Positions 19,551 through 30,687 of a DNA stretch of 64,000 nt are shown one piece after another. The stretch lies in NCBI GenBank assembly GCA_965247965.1, contig OZ252053.1, forward strand, positions 5,022,001 to 5,086,000. Reading direction: 5' to 3'. A program made the translations under genes and the position numbers. Positions within the stretch are counted from its first letter, which is position 1. Every line of letters begins with the position of its first letter. The notes under the pieces are model-generated. The model worked only from the letters and a program-made list of their open reading frames with translations. It made no database searches and was not told where the DNA came from. The DNA comes from UBA7328 sp965247965. GTDB taxonomy: Bacteria > Bacteroidota > Bacteroidia > Chitinophagales > Saprospiraceae.

Positions 19551-20714
19551 TTCATAGAGGGGCGACATTTCGCGAAGATGATTGACCGCCTGAATCATCC
19601 GAGTAATGGTATATTCCACTTCTTCCGGTGTCGTAAATCGACCGATACCGAATCGAATGGAGGAATGCGCTAAATCGGACCCGACTCCCAAGGCCCGAAG
19701 GACATATGATGGCTCAAGCGTGGCCGAGGTGCAAGCCGATCCGGACGATAACGCGATTTCCTTGACCCCCATCAATAAGGCTTCCCCTTCGACATACGCA
19801 AAACTGAGGTTCAGATTCCCCGGGAGACGCTCCGTAGGGTGTCCATTGAGATAAACTTCCTCCAAGACAGCCGTGATGCCGTCTTGCAGACGATCACGAA
19901 GGGCCATCATGCGAATGGACTCCGTCGGCATCTCTTGCACACACAACTCAATGGCTTTTCCAAACCCGATAATGAGCGGAACCGGGAGAGTGCCCGATCG
20001 CATCCCTCGTTCATGACCACCCCCGTCGATCATCGGCGCTAATCGGACGCGAGGCGCTTTCCGCCGCACGTACAGCACCCCGATACCCTTGGGTCCGTAA
20101 ATCTTATGGGCGGTAAAGGACATCAGATCAACGCCCAGTTCCTGGACGTCCACCGGGATTTTCCCGACGCCTTGCGTGGCGTCGCAATGAAAGAGCACGC
20201 CTTTTTCCTTCGCAATCTTGCCGATCTCTTGGATGGGATGAATCGTGCCGATTTCATTATTCGCCAGCATGATCGAAATCAAAATGGTTTTATCCGTGAT
20301 GGCCTTCCGCACATCATCCGGATCGACCCTGCCGGTTTTATCGACGGGCAAGTACGTCACCTTAATGCCCTTTTTCTCCAATGACTTCGCCGGATCGATC
20401 ACCGCGCGGTGTTCAGTCGAAGTGGTGATGATATGATCACCTTTCTCCTTATACATTTCGACCACACCCTTCAGCGCCAAATTGTCGGACTCGGTGGCGC
20501 CGCTTGTGAACACGATTTCCTTGGCATCGGCATTTATGAGCTTGGCAATGTGTTTGCGCGCTTGATCCACCGCCTCTTCGGCTTCCCAGCCGAAGGTATG
20601 ATTCCGACTCGCGGAATTGCCAAACTTTTCAGTGAAATATGGGAGCATCACATCCACCACACGAGGATCGCAGGGCGTGGTCGAATGGTTGTCCATATAA
20701 ATGGGTAACTTCAT
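19299..20714 (-). CDS. iscS: Cysteine desulfurase IscS, C-terminus replaced by cassette sequence
   Basis: This PLP enzyme takes sulfur from cysteine for Fe-S cluster assembly in the cytoplasm. The PLP lysine is Lys204 (TAHKIYGPKG) and the active-site cysteine is Cys328 (SSGSACTSA). Homology runs to Glu388 (REMSPLYE); the codon for Glu388 is 19553-19551, exactly at the cassette crossover point. After that the frame runs on through the attC and antisense to the VOC gene, giving 471 aa instead of about 404. The natural last 16 or so residues, which help bind the scaffold IscU, are missing. The start overlaps iscR by 4 bp, an operon arrangement. Confidence 0.9.
   Translation of the reverse strand: MKLPIYMDNHSTTPCDPRVVDVMLPYFTEKFGNSASRNHTFGWEAEEAVDQARKHIAKLINADAKEIVFTSGATESDNLALKGVVEMYKEKGDHIITTSTEHRAVIDPAKSLEKKGIKVTYLPVDKTGRVDPDDVRKAITDKTILISIMLANNEIGTIHPIQEIGKIAKEKGVLFHCDATQGVGKIPVDVQELGVDLMSFTAHKIYGPKGIGVLYVRRKAPRVRLAPMIDGGGHERGMRSGTLPVPLIIGFGKAIELCVQEMPTESIRMMALRDRLQDGITAVLEEVYLNGHPTERLPGNLNLSFAYVEGEALLMGVKEIALSSGSACTSATLEPSYVLRALGVGSDLAHSSIRFGIGRFTTPEEVEYTITRMIQAVNHLREMSPLYERLLQPRGVCRVGWKRWLGADGVREGQSIAEWVRHRHIFTTPWHLLYSWSGILVALGYKRFLKRFQFVCFNPHRRSRATVTMMF
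19495..19552 (+). other. attC site of cassette B
   Basis: The site has the inverse core ACCTAAC (19497-19503), long imperfect arms (GCTTCCAGCCGACGCGGC against GCCGCGCGGCTGAAGC, with unpaired bases on one side) and GCGTT at the end. The crossover point is G19550|T19551. What follows is iscS coding sequence, so the site is joined directly to a chromosomal gene. Confidence 0.9.
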
Positions 20715-21193
20715 GATGGTACTCCTTGTGGCTTTAAAGATTCGACGATAATCAGGGGTGTTTCCTCAACTAATAAATCTTCAATGGACATGCTGTTCAG
20801 CAATTGGAAGATACTTTCCTGAATTTTGAACAGCGGCGTTCGAATATTACAGCGGTCCATTTGCTCACACTGGGATTGATCATGTTTTTCATGAGAACAA
20901 TCCGTTAATCCCAAGGGACCTTCTATGACTTCCAGCACTTGTGCCATGGTAATGTCTCTGGGTTCCCGCCCCAACACATAGCCCCCTTTGGGTCCATTAT
21001 GATGACTTTCGATCAATTGATGCTTGGCAAGGGTCTGTAGCACTTTCGCCAATAATTCCACGGGGATATGATGTTCTTCGGCAATTTCCTTGGTATTCAC
21101 CACACGTGGGTGGGCATCGATGCCACTTTGAACCGTGGCCATGTATTGAAGAGCCAGTAAGGCATAATCAGCTTTTTTCGAAAGCTTCAGCAT
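20711..21193 (-). CDS. iscR: Rrf2-family Fe-S regulator, IscR-like
   Basis: The 160-aa protein has the Rrf2 winged helix-turn-helix (KADYALLALQYMA, then LAKVLQTLAKHQLIESHHNG with GPKGGYVLGR wing) and three cysteines at 99, 109 and 115 that match the cluster-binding loop. IscR senses Fe-S status and controls iscS and its own gene. The gene ends inside the start of iscS. It is divergent from the ferredoxin gene, with a possible operator between them. Confidence 0.9.
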   Translation of the reverse strand: MLKLSKKADYALLALQYMATVQSGIDAHPRVVNTKEIAEEHHIPVELLAKVLQTLAKHQLIESHHNGPKGGYVLGREPRDITMAQVLEVIEGPLGLTDCSHEKHDQSQCEQMDRCNIRTPLFKIQESIFQLLNSMSIEDLLVEETPLIIVESLKPQGVPS

Positions 21194-21209
21194 AACTCCT
21201 CACAAACAA

Positions 21210-21300
21210 CGTGGAGTGAATAAGTCTCCGACCAAAACCATCGGAGCAAATCCTAGCATTGACATTCATTCGTAGTCAAGAGTATTCTAGTCGGAGATTG
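21210..21300. promoter_or_regulatory. Divergent promoter region with repeated CTCCGA/TCGGAG motif
   Basis: CTCCGA and TCGGAG form an inverted repeat around 21214-21246, and a third TCGGAG lies at about 21291. A plausible plus-strand sigma-70 promoter, TTGACA (21259-21264) and TATTCT (21283-21288) with an 18-bp spacer, has the third motif just after it. Control by the adjacent Rrf2 protein is an inference. Confidence 0.4.
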
Positions 21301-21387
21301 ACTCACAAATCAATTATAATCGTTATCTTATTGAAAATACAGCATAATTCGTTCATTTTTCAATCTTTACGGTGAAAAGGAGTCCAG

Positions 21388-21801
21388 ATGGGAGGCAGTA
21401 ATCCATATATCGAACAAGTTGAAGTCAAAACAGCCACAAAACCTTTCACGGTGACCTTTAACCTACCGGACAAAACCCTTGAGGTGCAGGTTGATCCAAG
21501 TAAAATCCCGTACGGACCAACCGGTCAACCCGGCAGCGTTTTGGACATTGCGATGGGAGCGGGAATCGATGTCGAACATGCATGCGGCGGAGTCTGCGCC
21601 TGTTCGACCTGTCATGTCATTGTGAAGGAGGGTTTGGATTCCTGCAGTGAAGCCACGGACGATGAATTGGACCAGTTGGATGAAGCCCCTGCAATTACAC
21701 TGCAATCACGATTGTCCTGCCAATGCGTACCCGATGGATCAACCGACCTCGTCGTCGAAATCCCCGAATGGAATAAAAACCTGGTGAAGGAAGGGCATTA
21801 A
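21388..21801 (+). CDS. fdx: 2Fe-2S ferredoxin, ISC/adrenodoxin type
   Basis: The 137-aa protein has the ligand pattern C66-x5-C72-x2-C75 (ACGGVCACSTCH) and C111 (SRLSCQC), as in ISC ferredoxins that give electrons during cluster assembly. It has an ordinary ribosome-binding site (AAGGAG) before the ATG. It is transcribed away from iscRS. Its stop overlaps the end of the convergent higA gene by 4 bp. Confidence 0.9.
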   Translation: MGGSNPYIEQVEVKTATKPFTVTFNLPDKTLEVQVDPSKIPYGPTGQPGSVLDIAMGAGIDVEHACGGVCACSTCHVIVKEGLDSCSEATDDELDQLDEAPAITLQSRLSCQCVPDGSTDLVVEIPEWNKNLVKEGH

Positions 21802-22118
21802 GCTCCGGCGCTATACGCTGGTACTTGATCGAGCTTATCGGCCAGGCGATCCTGTTCCCTTTCCAGATTATACTGACTCTGGAGCCCCATCCAGAACACT
21901 GCAGAGTTTCCAAAGAAGCGCGAGAACAGGAGAGCTGTTTCTGCCGTGATGGACCGCTCGCCGTGAACGATCGCATGGATCCGGCGGGCATCCACACCAA
22001 TCGCCTTGGCTAGGTGGTACTGGGTGACGTTCATGGGCCGAAGAAATTCCTCATTCAGAATCTCGCCGGGGTGAATGGGCGACAACTTTTTTTTGCTACG
22101 TGTCATCCGTCTGCTCAT
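21798..22118 (-). CDS. higA: HigA-family antitoxin
   Basis: The 106-aa protein opens with the HigA signature SPIHPGEILNEEFLRP followed by an XRE helix-turn-helix (TQYHLAKAIGVDARRIHAIV, then ERSITAETALLFSRFF). It should neutralise the HigB-like RNase encoded just upstream and repress the pair. About 40 bp separate the two genes. Confidence 0.9.
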   Translation of the reverse strand: MSRRMTRSKKKLSPIHPGEILNEEFLRPMNVTQYHLAKAIGVDARRIHAIVHGERSITAETALLFSRFFGNSAVFWMGLQSQYNLEREQDRLADKLDQVPAYSAGA

Positions 22119-22158
22119 ATGTTTCAGCTCCCTCTTGCTCGGTCAGGTCCTTGCGGTC

Positions 22159-22446
22159 TCAGTGGTAATCGACGATTTCTACTTGATAGGCATGTCCTTG
22201 CTTCCAGGCAAAGCAGATCCTCCACTGGTCGTTGATGCAGATGCTGTGCTGGCCTGTCCGGTCTCCTGAAAGCGCTTCTAAACGGTTCCCTGGAGGCACC
22301 CGCAAATCGTTGAAGTCTTTGGCATTGTTTAAGATCATCAGCTTGGCTTGTGCACGGTGCTGAATGTCTATGGGAAACTTCCTGCATCGTTCTCGGTTTG
22401 CGACTGCTTCGGTATCGGAGTCTCTGTAACTCTGGATCACAGGCAA
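22159..22446 (-). CDS. higB: HigB-family mRNA interferase toxin
   Basis: The RelE-fold toxin shows RVPPGNRLEALSGDRTGQHS and a SICINDQWRICFAWKQGHAY core, ending in VEIVDYH, the normal HigB end. A GTG two codons after the listed ATG is the more usual start (VIQSYRD). Toxin first and antitoxin second is the normal higBA order. The module is complete. Confidence 0.88.
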   Translation of the reverse strand: MPVIQSYRDSDTEAVANRERCRKFPIDIQHRAQAKLMILNNAKDFNDLRVPPGNRLEALSGDRTGQHSICINDQWRICFAWKQGHAYQVEIVDYH

Positions 22447-22548
22447 TAGTAGTATAGGCCACTAATAGTGTCAAGAACCATTATCGTTTACCTTTAATCA
22501 CGAAACCACCTCGACTTGCAGCTAAAAGCCGGACCTCCCGCATCGCGG

Positions 22549-23649
22549 CTATCGATTGCTACACACCGGCGGCGCCGTGTAATCCAGACCCAGCAGCCGG
22601 AAGTAGTTTTGCCCCAAGGCGATGTTCCGGAAGGCGTTGTCGTTCAAGTAACGATTGATCCGACTCGTGACGTGCAGCTCTGTTCGATAGGTTTCGAAGC
22701 TCTTGTTCCCTGAAGCCACGAAGTCCGTTCCGGGTAGGATCCGTTCAGAATATTCGTTCAAGAACGGAACATAGAGCGCCCGCTTGTCCGGACTTGAGAA
22801 GTAGTTGTCGTCAATCACGCGCCAAGAAATATCCACCATCAGATTCGGGTAGCGATCCAACAGCGACGTCATCGTTTGGATGTGCTGCACAGCGTTCATG
22901 GCGACAAGTTCCTTGGACAGCCCCATATGCATCCAGACGATCTTGTTGTCGGGATATAACCGCAACATTTCCTTGATTAACGGCAGGTATTTGGTGGGCT
23001 CCTGGTCGTTACCCAAATCCGCGTGAATCGCGAGCGGGACGTCCTGTTCCCGCAGTACCTTCATGAAGGCCGCCCACTCCGTGAGTTTGGCTAGCGGAAC
23101 GGGTTCATGTCCGTTGCCGAACAACGCTTGTTTCACCATATTGACTTCACCCATCCATGTGAACGTGTCCGGGTACTCTTCCTCCAAGAGTTGCATGCCT
23201 GGAAGAATCGTCTCCGGTCGCGACAAGTCCGGGAAGGTCATCGAGAGCGTCATGTGCATGCTCGGCGGAGCTTTCAGCACGTAGTTGGCGGCATTGACAA
23301 AATCGTTCTTCAGCGTGGGCGTCACCGGCGTGCCGGGACAGTCCAGGTAGTACGTACAGGGTGACGACACCGGAAGCATCTGCCCAATGCCATACATGTT
23401 GACGAACAGCACCCCTGTCTTTTCGAGGTAAGAGACGACCTCCTCGAACGGGAGCACGGGACCGCCAAACGGACGGAAGTGCAGGTGGCTATCCACGACC
23501 GAGGTTTGGGATTGAACCGAGCGGTTGTAACATGGAGCGCCATCGGTCCGGAACGTCTCCAACGTCGGCTTCGAAGCGCAACCGGCAATTCCTACGGCAC
23601 TGAGCAAAAGAAACAGGACAAACGATGTTCTTGGTACGGCATTTTTCAT
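22549..23649 (-). CDS. Amidohydrolase-fold lipoprotein
   Basis: The 366-aa protein has a lipoprotein signal (LFLLLSAVGIAGC). The mature part looks like a metal-dependent TIM-barrel hydrolase: DSHLHF (His-x-His after strand 1), LAIHADLGND, KIVWMHMGL and LMVDISWRV at successive strand ends. The substrate is unknown. Neighbours give no hint. Confidence 0.7.
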   Translation of the reverse strand: MKNAVPRTSFVLFLLLSAVGIAGCASKPTLETFRTDGAPCYNRSVQSQTSVVDSHLHFRPFGGPVLPFEEVVSYLEKTGVLFVNMYGIGQMLPVSSPCTYYLDCPGTPVTPTLKNDFVNAANYVLKAPPSMHMTLSMTFPDLSRPETILPGMQLLEEEYPDTFTWMGEVNMVKQALFGNGHEPVPLAKLTEWAAFMKVLREQDVPLAIHADLGNDQEPTKYLPLIKEMLRLYPDNKIVWMHMGLSKELVAMNAVQHIQTMTSLLDRYPNLMVDISWRVIDDNYFSSPDKRALYVPFLNEYSERILPGTDFVASGNKSFETYRTELHVTSRINRYLNDNAFRNIALGQNYFRLLGLDYTAPPVCSNR

Positions 23650-23902
23650 AAAGAGACTCCCAATGTCTGACTTTTTGTCGATCCCGGCAAATTATTCACT
23701 AAGGCGTTGCAAGAAATATAACAAGGAATGCCAGGGTAAACCAGTCCAAGTGGGGAATGGATTCGCCCCTGGCAACGGACGTCACCTCCATGATGTGCGT
23801 CTGGCAACGACGCTTTCAGGCTGTTTTGACAAGCATCGATTGACACATTACGTTCTATGGATGATACGGCGCTTCCGATAGATAAATGAAGGAAGAACAG
23901 TC

Positions 23903-24196
23903 ATGTCTATGAAGAACCCGCTGCACCCCGGCAAAGTGGTGCGTGTGTCCTGTCTGAAGCCACTCGGTCTCAACATCACCGAGGGCGCAAAGGCCCTCGG
24001 CGTCAGTCGTCAGGCACTCTCGAACTTGGTGAATGGTCACGCTCGCATGTCGACCGACATGGCGGTCCGGCTTGCGAAGGCCTTCGGTTCTACGACGAAG
24101 ACCTGGATACGCTTGCAGGCGGCCTACGACATCGCGCAGGCACAAGCACGTGAGGATGAGATCGAGGTCGAGCGCTACGAGCCGCAACCAGTTTGA
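23903..24196 (+). CDS. HigA-family antitoxin without a visible toxin
   Basis: The 97-aa protein has the same layout as HigA: NPLHPGKVVRVSCLKPLGLN, then an XRE helix-turn-helix (TEGAKALGVSRQALSNLVNG). No HigB-like frame was found in the 250 bp upstream or downstream, so it is either an orphan regulator or the remains of a second pair. Confidence 0.8.
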   Translation: MSMKNPLHPGKVVRVSCLKPLGLNITEGAKALGVSRQALSNLVNGHARMSTDMAVRLAKAFGSTTKTWIRLQAAYDIAQAQAREDEIEVERYEPQPV

Positions 24197-24730
24197 AGTA
24201 GTAAGATGACGACATTGACGGAGAGAATGGACAAGCTGCCCGAGGCGCGCGCATATGCATCAACTCTAACTTAACATATTTGACAATTAACAATGTAAAA
24301 AGAATTGACTACCTGTGTTTTAACCTAATATTTGGGAATCTAACCATAGAACAAAAGTGCAGAAAAATTCAAAGTTCTTCACTATGTGGCAGTCCAATGT
24401 TTGCCTGTATAATGTTAATAATCAAAAGAATACATATTCATAAATAAAATATAAGTTAAACTAAGGTTGATGCCAATGCGAGGCGCGCGGGGAAAAGTGG
24501 ATAAGCGAGCAGAGCGGTCTCGCAAACCCCAGCCAACCTTCCCAGATTGCCACGGCTGCCTGCGGCAGCCTCGCAATGACAATAAAACGACAAGACCCTG
24601 TGGGGTCACCCCAGCCTTGACCTGGCCAGACAGCGACGTGAGGGCAAGCGGCACCAATGTACGTGTCCCTCGATGGAATGCATGTGAGAGTTTCGCTTGC
24701 GTAATTAGGTTTTTTTGTTAGGTTAAGTGA
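24197..24730. other. Non-coding stretch with palindromic repeat
   Basis: No supported gene. The first half is AT-rich, unlike the surrounding GC-rich genes, so it may itself be an insertion. The second half holds the palindromic repeat listed separately. Confidence 0.4.
24545..24580. repeat. Palindromic intergenic repeat (GATTGCCACG...CGCAATGAC type)
   Basis: GCTGCCTGCGGCAGC forms a stem-loop framed by GATTGCCACG and CTCGCAATGAC. Repeats of this form are widespread in environmental genomes, including several proteobacterial and Nitrospirota lineages. Only one copy lies in this window. Confidence 0.6.
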
Positions 24731-24919
24731 CATGAGCAACATTGAGATGATACCCTGCCTGTTCAAGCTGTTTGAACAATACCCGCTGGCACCGTGACCG
24801 GACCACGTCAGTCTGGAAAGACCACTCTCTACCGCGCGATCGACAATCCCGACGAGACGGCGAGGTTGTGCCGTTGATTGACCTCGTTGAGGTACTTGAG
24901 CGCTTCAAGCAAGGGGAAA

Positions 24920-24924
<5 letters not shown>
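24731..24924 (+). pseudogene. Remnant of a DUF4143-type AAA ATPase
   Basis: A short frame (CLFKLFEQYPL) is followed, after a frameshift, by the P-loop TGPRQSGKTTLYRA and then, after a deletion and another frame change, by the typical end GEVVPLIDLVEVLERFK with a stop at 24924. Only the N- and C-terminal ends of the gene remain. The end overlaps the typA start. Confidence 0.6.
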
Positions 24925-26787
<1,863 letters not shown>

Positions 26788-26930
26788 CCTACTCCCGCGG
26801 GGACAGACTACCCCTCTCTGGACTTCTCCTGGCAGTCGGTTAAGTCTTTGAAAACATCTAGTTGTGGATGGCTACCGGCGGCCCGCAGACCAGCAACTCC
26901 TCCAAACGGACCGCGCCATGGTGGACCGTC

Positions 26931-28328
26931 TTATGGCTGGAGCTTCTCTCGAAGCTGCTCTGTCTTACGGGTGGCACTCCATAACTTGCGGGTGAACCGG
27001 CGGCCTAGGCCTCGCTCAATCTCACGCCATTTCCGTTCTTCGTCCGACGTGATGAACGTGACCGCTTCTCCGGAGCGGCCCATGCGGCCAGTCCGTCCGA
27101 CCCGGTGCGTGAAGAGTTGTTCAGAGTCAGGCAGGTCATAGTTGATGACTTGGCCAATGCCCTCAACGTCCAAGCCTCGAGCCGCCACATTTGTCGCTAC
27201 CAAAATCGGCGCGGCGCCGGAACGGAAGTCCAGCATCACACGCTCACGTGCGTTTTGGCTAAGATTTCCTTGGAGCGCCCCTACCGGATAGCCCAATGTA
27301 TCGAGCTGTCTTGCCAGCTTATTGACGCCGTGCTTGGTCTTGCCAAAGACGAGAATCGGAGCGCCGTCCCGCTGGTTTAACAGCGTTTTGAGAGCCTCTA
27401 TCTTGTCGCTCTTCTGGATGCTATAGACCAGATGCTCCACAGTGGGCAGCGCCTGCAGGTCTGCGTCCACTTTCACCGTGACGGGGTTGCGCAGGTATTT
27501 CTTCGCGGTCTTCGCCACCCACTCAGGCATGGTTGCAGAGAGGAGCGCCGTCTGCCGACCGGAGGGCGTATGGCTCAGGATGGCTTCCACGTCGTGGGCA
27601 AACCCTCTATCCAGCATCTCGTCCGCTTCATCCAGCACAAGGAATCGTACCGATCGCAGGTCGAGTGTGCCCTGCCGTAGATGGTCCAGCGTACGGCCTG
27701 GAGTGCCGATGATGATCTGGGTTCCGTTTCTCAACGCCGTGTACTCCGGCCTCAACGACCGGCCGCCGTACAGTAACGTCACACGCAGCCGCTGTGATGA
27801 GGCCAGAGCCTTCATGACTCCAGACACCTGAATGGCCAGCTCCCGGGTGGGCACCAGCACAAGCGCCTGGACCTGCCGGACCGACGGGTCACACTGCTCT
27901 GCCAGGGGCACGGCAAACGCCAGCGTCTTTCCAGACCCCGTGCGCGCCTGCCCGATCAAGTCCTGCCCCGCTAGGAGATGGGGGATGGACTGCTCTTGAA
28001 TGGGCGTGGGCTCTGAGATGTTCATCTTGGAAAGCACTGCTCTGGTCGCACCCTTCAACGCCATTCCAGGAAACACGGCAGCATCGGCGTGGGCGCTATC
28101 GGCAGGGATATGATTGGCAACACATGATTCACTCACCGGTGCGTTGAACGCAGGGGAAAGACCGTTGCGATGAGCTTTGAAGCACGGGGGGCAGTACACC
28201 GGCCTGTCCGGGCTTGGCCGGAAGGGGACGGTTGTAGACGTATCGCAAGCAGCACAAACGGCCTGGTGGCGCTGCGTACGGTTAGATGGACGTAGACGGG
28301 TTGATGTTGATAGAGATTCAAAAGGCAT
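26931..28328 (-). CDS. DEAD-box RNA helicase with N-terminal zinc ribbon
   Basis: The start chosen is the ATG at 28328, which has AAGGAG 10 bases upstream. Residues near the N-terminus carry two CxxC pairs (VCAACD and YCPPCF), a zinc ribbon seen in some environmental DEAD-box proteins. The helicase core has motif I ARTGSGKT, PTRELA, TPGR, DEAD, SAT, then ARGLD and HRVGRTGRMGR. It ends with a short basic tail. It probably remodels RNA in ribosome assembly or mRNA decay. The gene is complete. Confidence 0.92.
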   Translation of the reverse strand: MPFESLSTSTRLRPSNRTQRHQAVCAACDTSTTVPFRPSPDRPVYCPPCFKAHRNGLSPAFNAPVSESCVANHIPADSAHADAAVFPGMALKGATRAVLSKMNISEPTPIQEQSIPHLLAGQDLIGQARTGSGKTLAFAVPLAEQCDPSVRQVQALVLVPTRELAIQVSGVMKALASSQRLRVTLLYGGRSLRPEYTALRNGTQIIIGTPGRTLDHLRQGTLDLRSVRFLVLDEADEMLDRGFAHDVEAILSHTPSGRQTALLSATMPEWVAKTAKKYLRNPVTVKVDADLQALPTVEHLVYSIQKSDKIEALKTLLNQRDGAPILVFGKTKHGVNKLARQLDTLGYPVGALQGNLSQNARERVMLDFRSGAAPILVATNVAARGLDVEGIGQVINYDLPDSEQLFTHRVGRTGRMGRSGEAVTFITSDEERKWREIERGLGRRFTRKLWSATRKTEQLREKLQP

Positions 28329-28337
28329 AAGAAACAA

Positions 28338-28999
28338 ACTCCTTGGTTATTGGTTAGTGGCACCCTGAGAACTTGCCTGGCAGTCGCCTACCGCGGCCAC
28401 TCCAAGGTGGTTAACCTCGTGTAGGTTAATTTCGTACGACTGTATCCTGGTCTGAAATCAGCAGGCGGTTACAACCGTACAGGCTTGGCGAAACCTGGCA
28501 TTTCTCAAGGCATCGATATTCTAGTACCCGCGCCATGCAGCAGGGCGTCGAGCAGGCGGCGGCGGATGTCGTCGCCGGCGAGGGTTACCTCCAGAAAACC
28601 CCGACGAGGGTCACCCTTCGGGGTTCTCGCATTCACTAACAAGCCGCTGAGGACAGGGGCTATAAAGTGGGCTCCCCTTGCGCAACCCTCTTCATAACCA
28701 CTCACCGTTAGGCCCTGGAGAATAAGCCATTATATTCTAATGACTTACACAATTCAAGTCGCTCCGTAAGGGCGGAAGCGCGGTTGTCGCCGATTTCCCT
28801 TTTTCGGATTAAGCAAAATCGAGGCGGAAGCGCTGTCAAGCACATTTCCGCCCCTCCGGTCAGAATAGGCCCCTCTCCGGCACCGGGGCCAGGATATCCG
28901 GGTCGTCGTTCTGGACGCTGTTCACCCTGGTGCTGACGGGCAGCGTCTCGTAGGGGCCGGCGTCCTGGCCGTTCGGATCGACCTGGATGTATCCTGTTG
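28338..28999. other. GC-rich stretch without a convincing gene
   Basis: One minus-strand frame at 28505-28705 (RTPKGDPRRGFLEVTLAGDD) looks protein-like and could be the end of a lost gene, but I do not recognise it. The rest looks like decayed sequence next to IS fragments. Confidence 0.3.
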
Positions 29000-29026
29000 G
29001 AGATCGGCCTTGAAAACATCTGTCTG

Positions 29027-29231
29027 TATTGGACGCCGCAGCGGCTGGTCCTCTGGGCGAAGAAAACCGGCCCGTCCACCGCCGCGCTGGTGCAGCACAT
29101 CCTGGCCGCTCGGGCGCATCCTCAACAGGGCTTACGCAGTTGCTTCGGCATCATACGGCTGGGCCAACGATACGGGGAGAAGCGTCTGGAAGCCGCCGGC
29201 CGGCGAGCGCTGGCGTTCGGCGCACATTCGA
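29027..29231 (+). pseudogene. IstA C-terminal fragment (IS21 family, GC-rich lineage)
   Basis: The frame encodes YWTPQRLVLWAKKTGPSTA and GLRSCFGIIRLGQRYGEKRL, the typical C-terminal region of IstA. It is cut at both ends; the downstream junction leads directly into an IS3-type fragment. Confidence 0.7.
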
Positions 29232-29546
29232 TCGGACAATGGCCCGGAGTTCGTTGCGAACCCCTTACGCCAATGGTTGACGAGCCTGGGAACGGGGCCC
29301 CTGTATATCGAGCCCGGAAGCCCTTGGGAGAACGGGTATTGCGAAAGTTTTAACGGACGGCTCCGAGATGAATGCCTGAACGGAGAAATCTTCTATTCGT
29401 TGAAGGAGGCCCAGATTATCATCAAGCAGTGGCGGCAACAGTACAACACGGTGCGGCCGCACGCCGCGCTTGGGTATAGCCCCCCGGCGCCGGGGGCCTA
29501 TACCCCTGTTCTAAACCCAGGTTCACAACTCCAAGTGGTAATGTAA
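29223..29546 (+). pseudogene. IS3-family OrfB C-terminal fragment
   Basis: The frame encodes HIRSDNGPEFVANPLRQWL, WENGYCESFNGRLRDECLNG and the end YNTVRPHAALGYSPPAPG, which are the last two catalytic residues of the IS3 integrase core and the usual tail. The 5' part is missing; the junction with the IstA fragment lies near 29225. Confidence 0.8.
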
Positions 29547-29603
29547 TACGGAATTTCCTAGTTTAAGGTCTTGACAAGCAGCCAATTCTGTTTGATGCAA
29601 GGG

Positions 29604-29783
29604 TTCGCTCATGTTGGCATCATCGCTCTTGTTGACGAAGCGGACTGGCTATCAGGAAATCAGGAACTGAATTGCGCTGCACAAGTTCCTTGATAAATTT
29701 CTGCTCAAAGAGCGGGCAAAGTGGGCCAAGCGATTCCCTGATGAGTTCTACAAACAGATTTTCAAACTCAAAGGATGGCAATG
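29604..29783 (+). pseudogene. Fragment of a P63C-domain protein
   Basis: Conceptual translation gives HVGIIALVDEA, then, after one extra base, TGYQEIRN, a TGA, and IALHKFLDKFLLKERAKWAK with RFPDEFYKQIFKLKGWQW. This is the P63C domain, found in phage-related and uncharacterised bacterial proteins. It is truncated at both ends and abuts the intI relic. Confidence 0.6.
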
Positions 29784-30592
29784 GCTTTGTTGATGGGGCT
29801 GGGGTCGAGGTGGTGGTGGCGTGTTTGGCCGGAGCACGGGTCAGTGGACCGATGGCCGGCAGGGAAGACGTATTGCCATCTCCAATCCTTGTCGGCGTGC
29901 GGCAACTTGCGCGCCAGGGCGTGAGGGAGATATACCTGTCCATAGCCCTCCTCCAGATCCTGTCCATGGACCACCTTCACGCGTACAAGGTGTTCTTTCA
30001 GGGGCTGTACAAGCTTCTCGGGGAACGTCGTGATACGGTCTTTATCTCCCTTGCCGTTGCGCACCGTGAGGGCCTTCATCTCCAGGTCCATGTCCTGGAT
30101 CCGGAGTCGGAGGCACTCCGTGATGCGCAAGCCCGAGCCTTACAGAAGCTTGACGATGAGTTGATGCACACCGGACATCAATGCGATCACGCGAGCCGTC
30201 TCCTCGCGGGTCACGACGACGGGTATCTTGGCCTTCCTGCGTGCGCGGTCTGCGTTAATTGCTCCGCTCAGTGGTTGCTTGAGCACGTGCTTGTAGACGA
30301 AGACGAGCGCATTCATGGCTTGCTTCTAGATGGAGGCGGCCACTTGGCGATCTCTGGCCAAGTGGGTGAGGAATGCCTCGATCTTCCCTTCGCCGTGCCG
30401 AAGGTCGTCCCTGGACTGCATGCTATGGAAACGGACATAGCGTTTGACCCAATCCCGGTAGGCGCGCTCGGTATGGATGGAATAATGACGTCGCCGCATG
30501 AGGTCTCGCATTTCGTCGAGCAGTTGGGTCGCTATACAAATCCCCGAGCATTGGGTCATACGTGGAGCTTGGTGAGGCGAGGCGTTGAGCAC
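29784..30592 (-). pseudogene. intI: Integron integrase IntI, disrupted
   Basis: IntI is the tyrosine recombinase that inserts and excises gene cassettes. One minus-strand frame shows the N-terminal part (LRHYSIHTERAYRDW-like, then KIEAFLTHLARDRQVAAS), the middle (MNALVFVYKHVLKQPLSG, KIPVVVTREETARVIALM) and the catalytic arginine box (GSGLRITECLRLRIQDMDL), with the IntI-specific patch QVYLPHALARKLPHADKDW. In-frame TAG (after QVAASI) and TAA (replacing the Tyr of LLYGSG) split it, and the last third with the catalytic HxxR and Tyr is gone, replaced by the P63C fragment. It cannot work as written. Confidence 0.85.
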
Positions 30593-30599
30593 CTTCGGG

Positions 30600-30687
30600 C
30601 GAGGATATTACACATGGCAGATCTCCCTGAAACAGCCTCTAATATGGTAGTTTCAAGCAGATTTGCCTGCTAATCAATGGTTAGGCA
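30600..30687 (+). other. Candidate attI region with G|TT crossover
   Basis: The sequence between the intI start and the cassette ends in AATGGTTAGGC; GTTAGGC fits the core GTTRRRY, with the crossover at G30680|T30681. It sits where attI is expected, upstream of a divergent intI. The integrase-binding repeats cannot be confirmed by eye. Confidence 0.6.

Noticed and set aside
23646..23881. A possible HigB toxin upstream of the orphan HigA-like gene
   Set aside because: Neither strand shows the RelE-fold core or the usual C-terminal motif.
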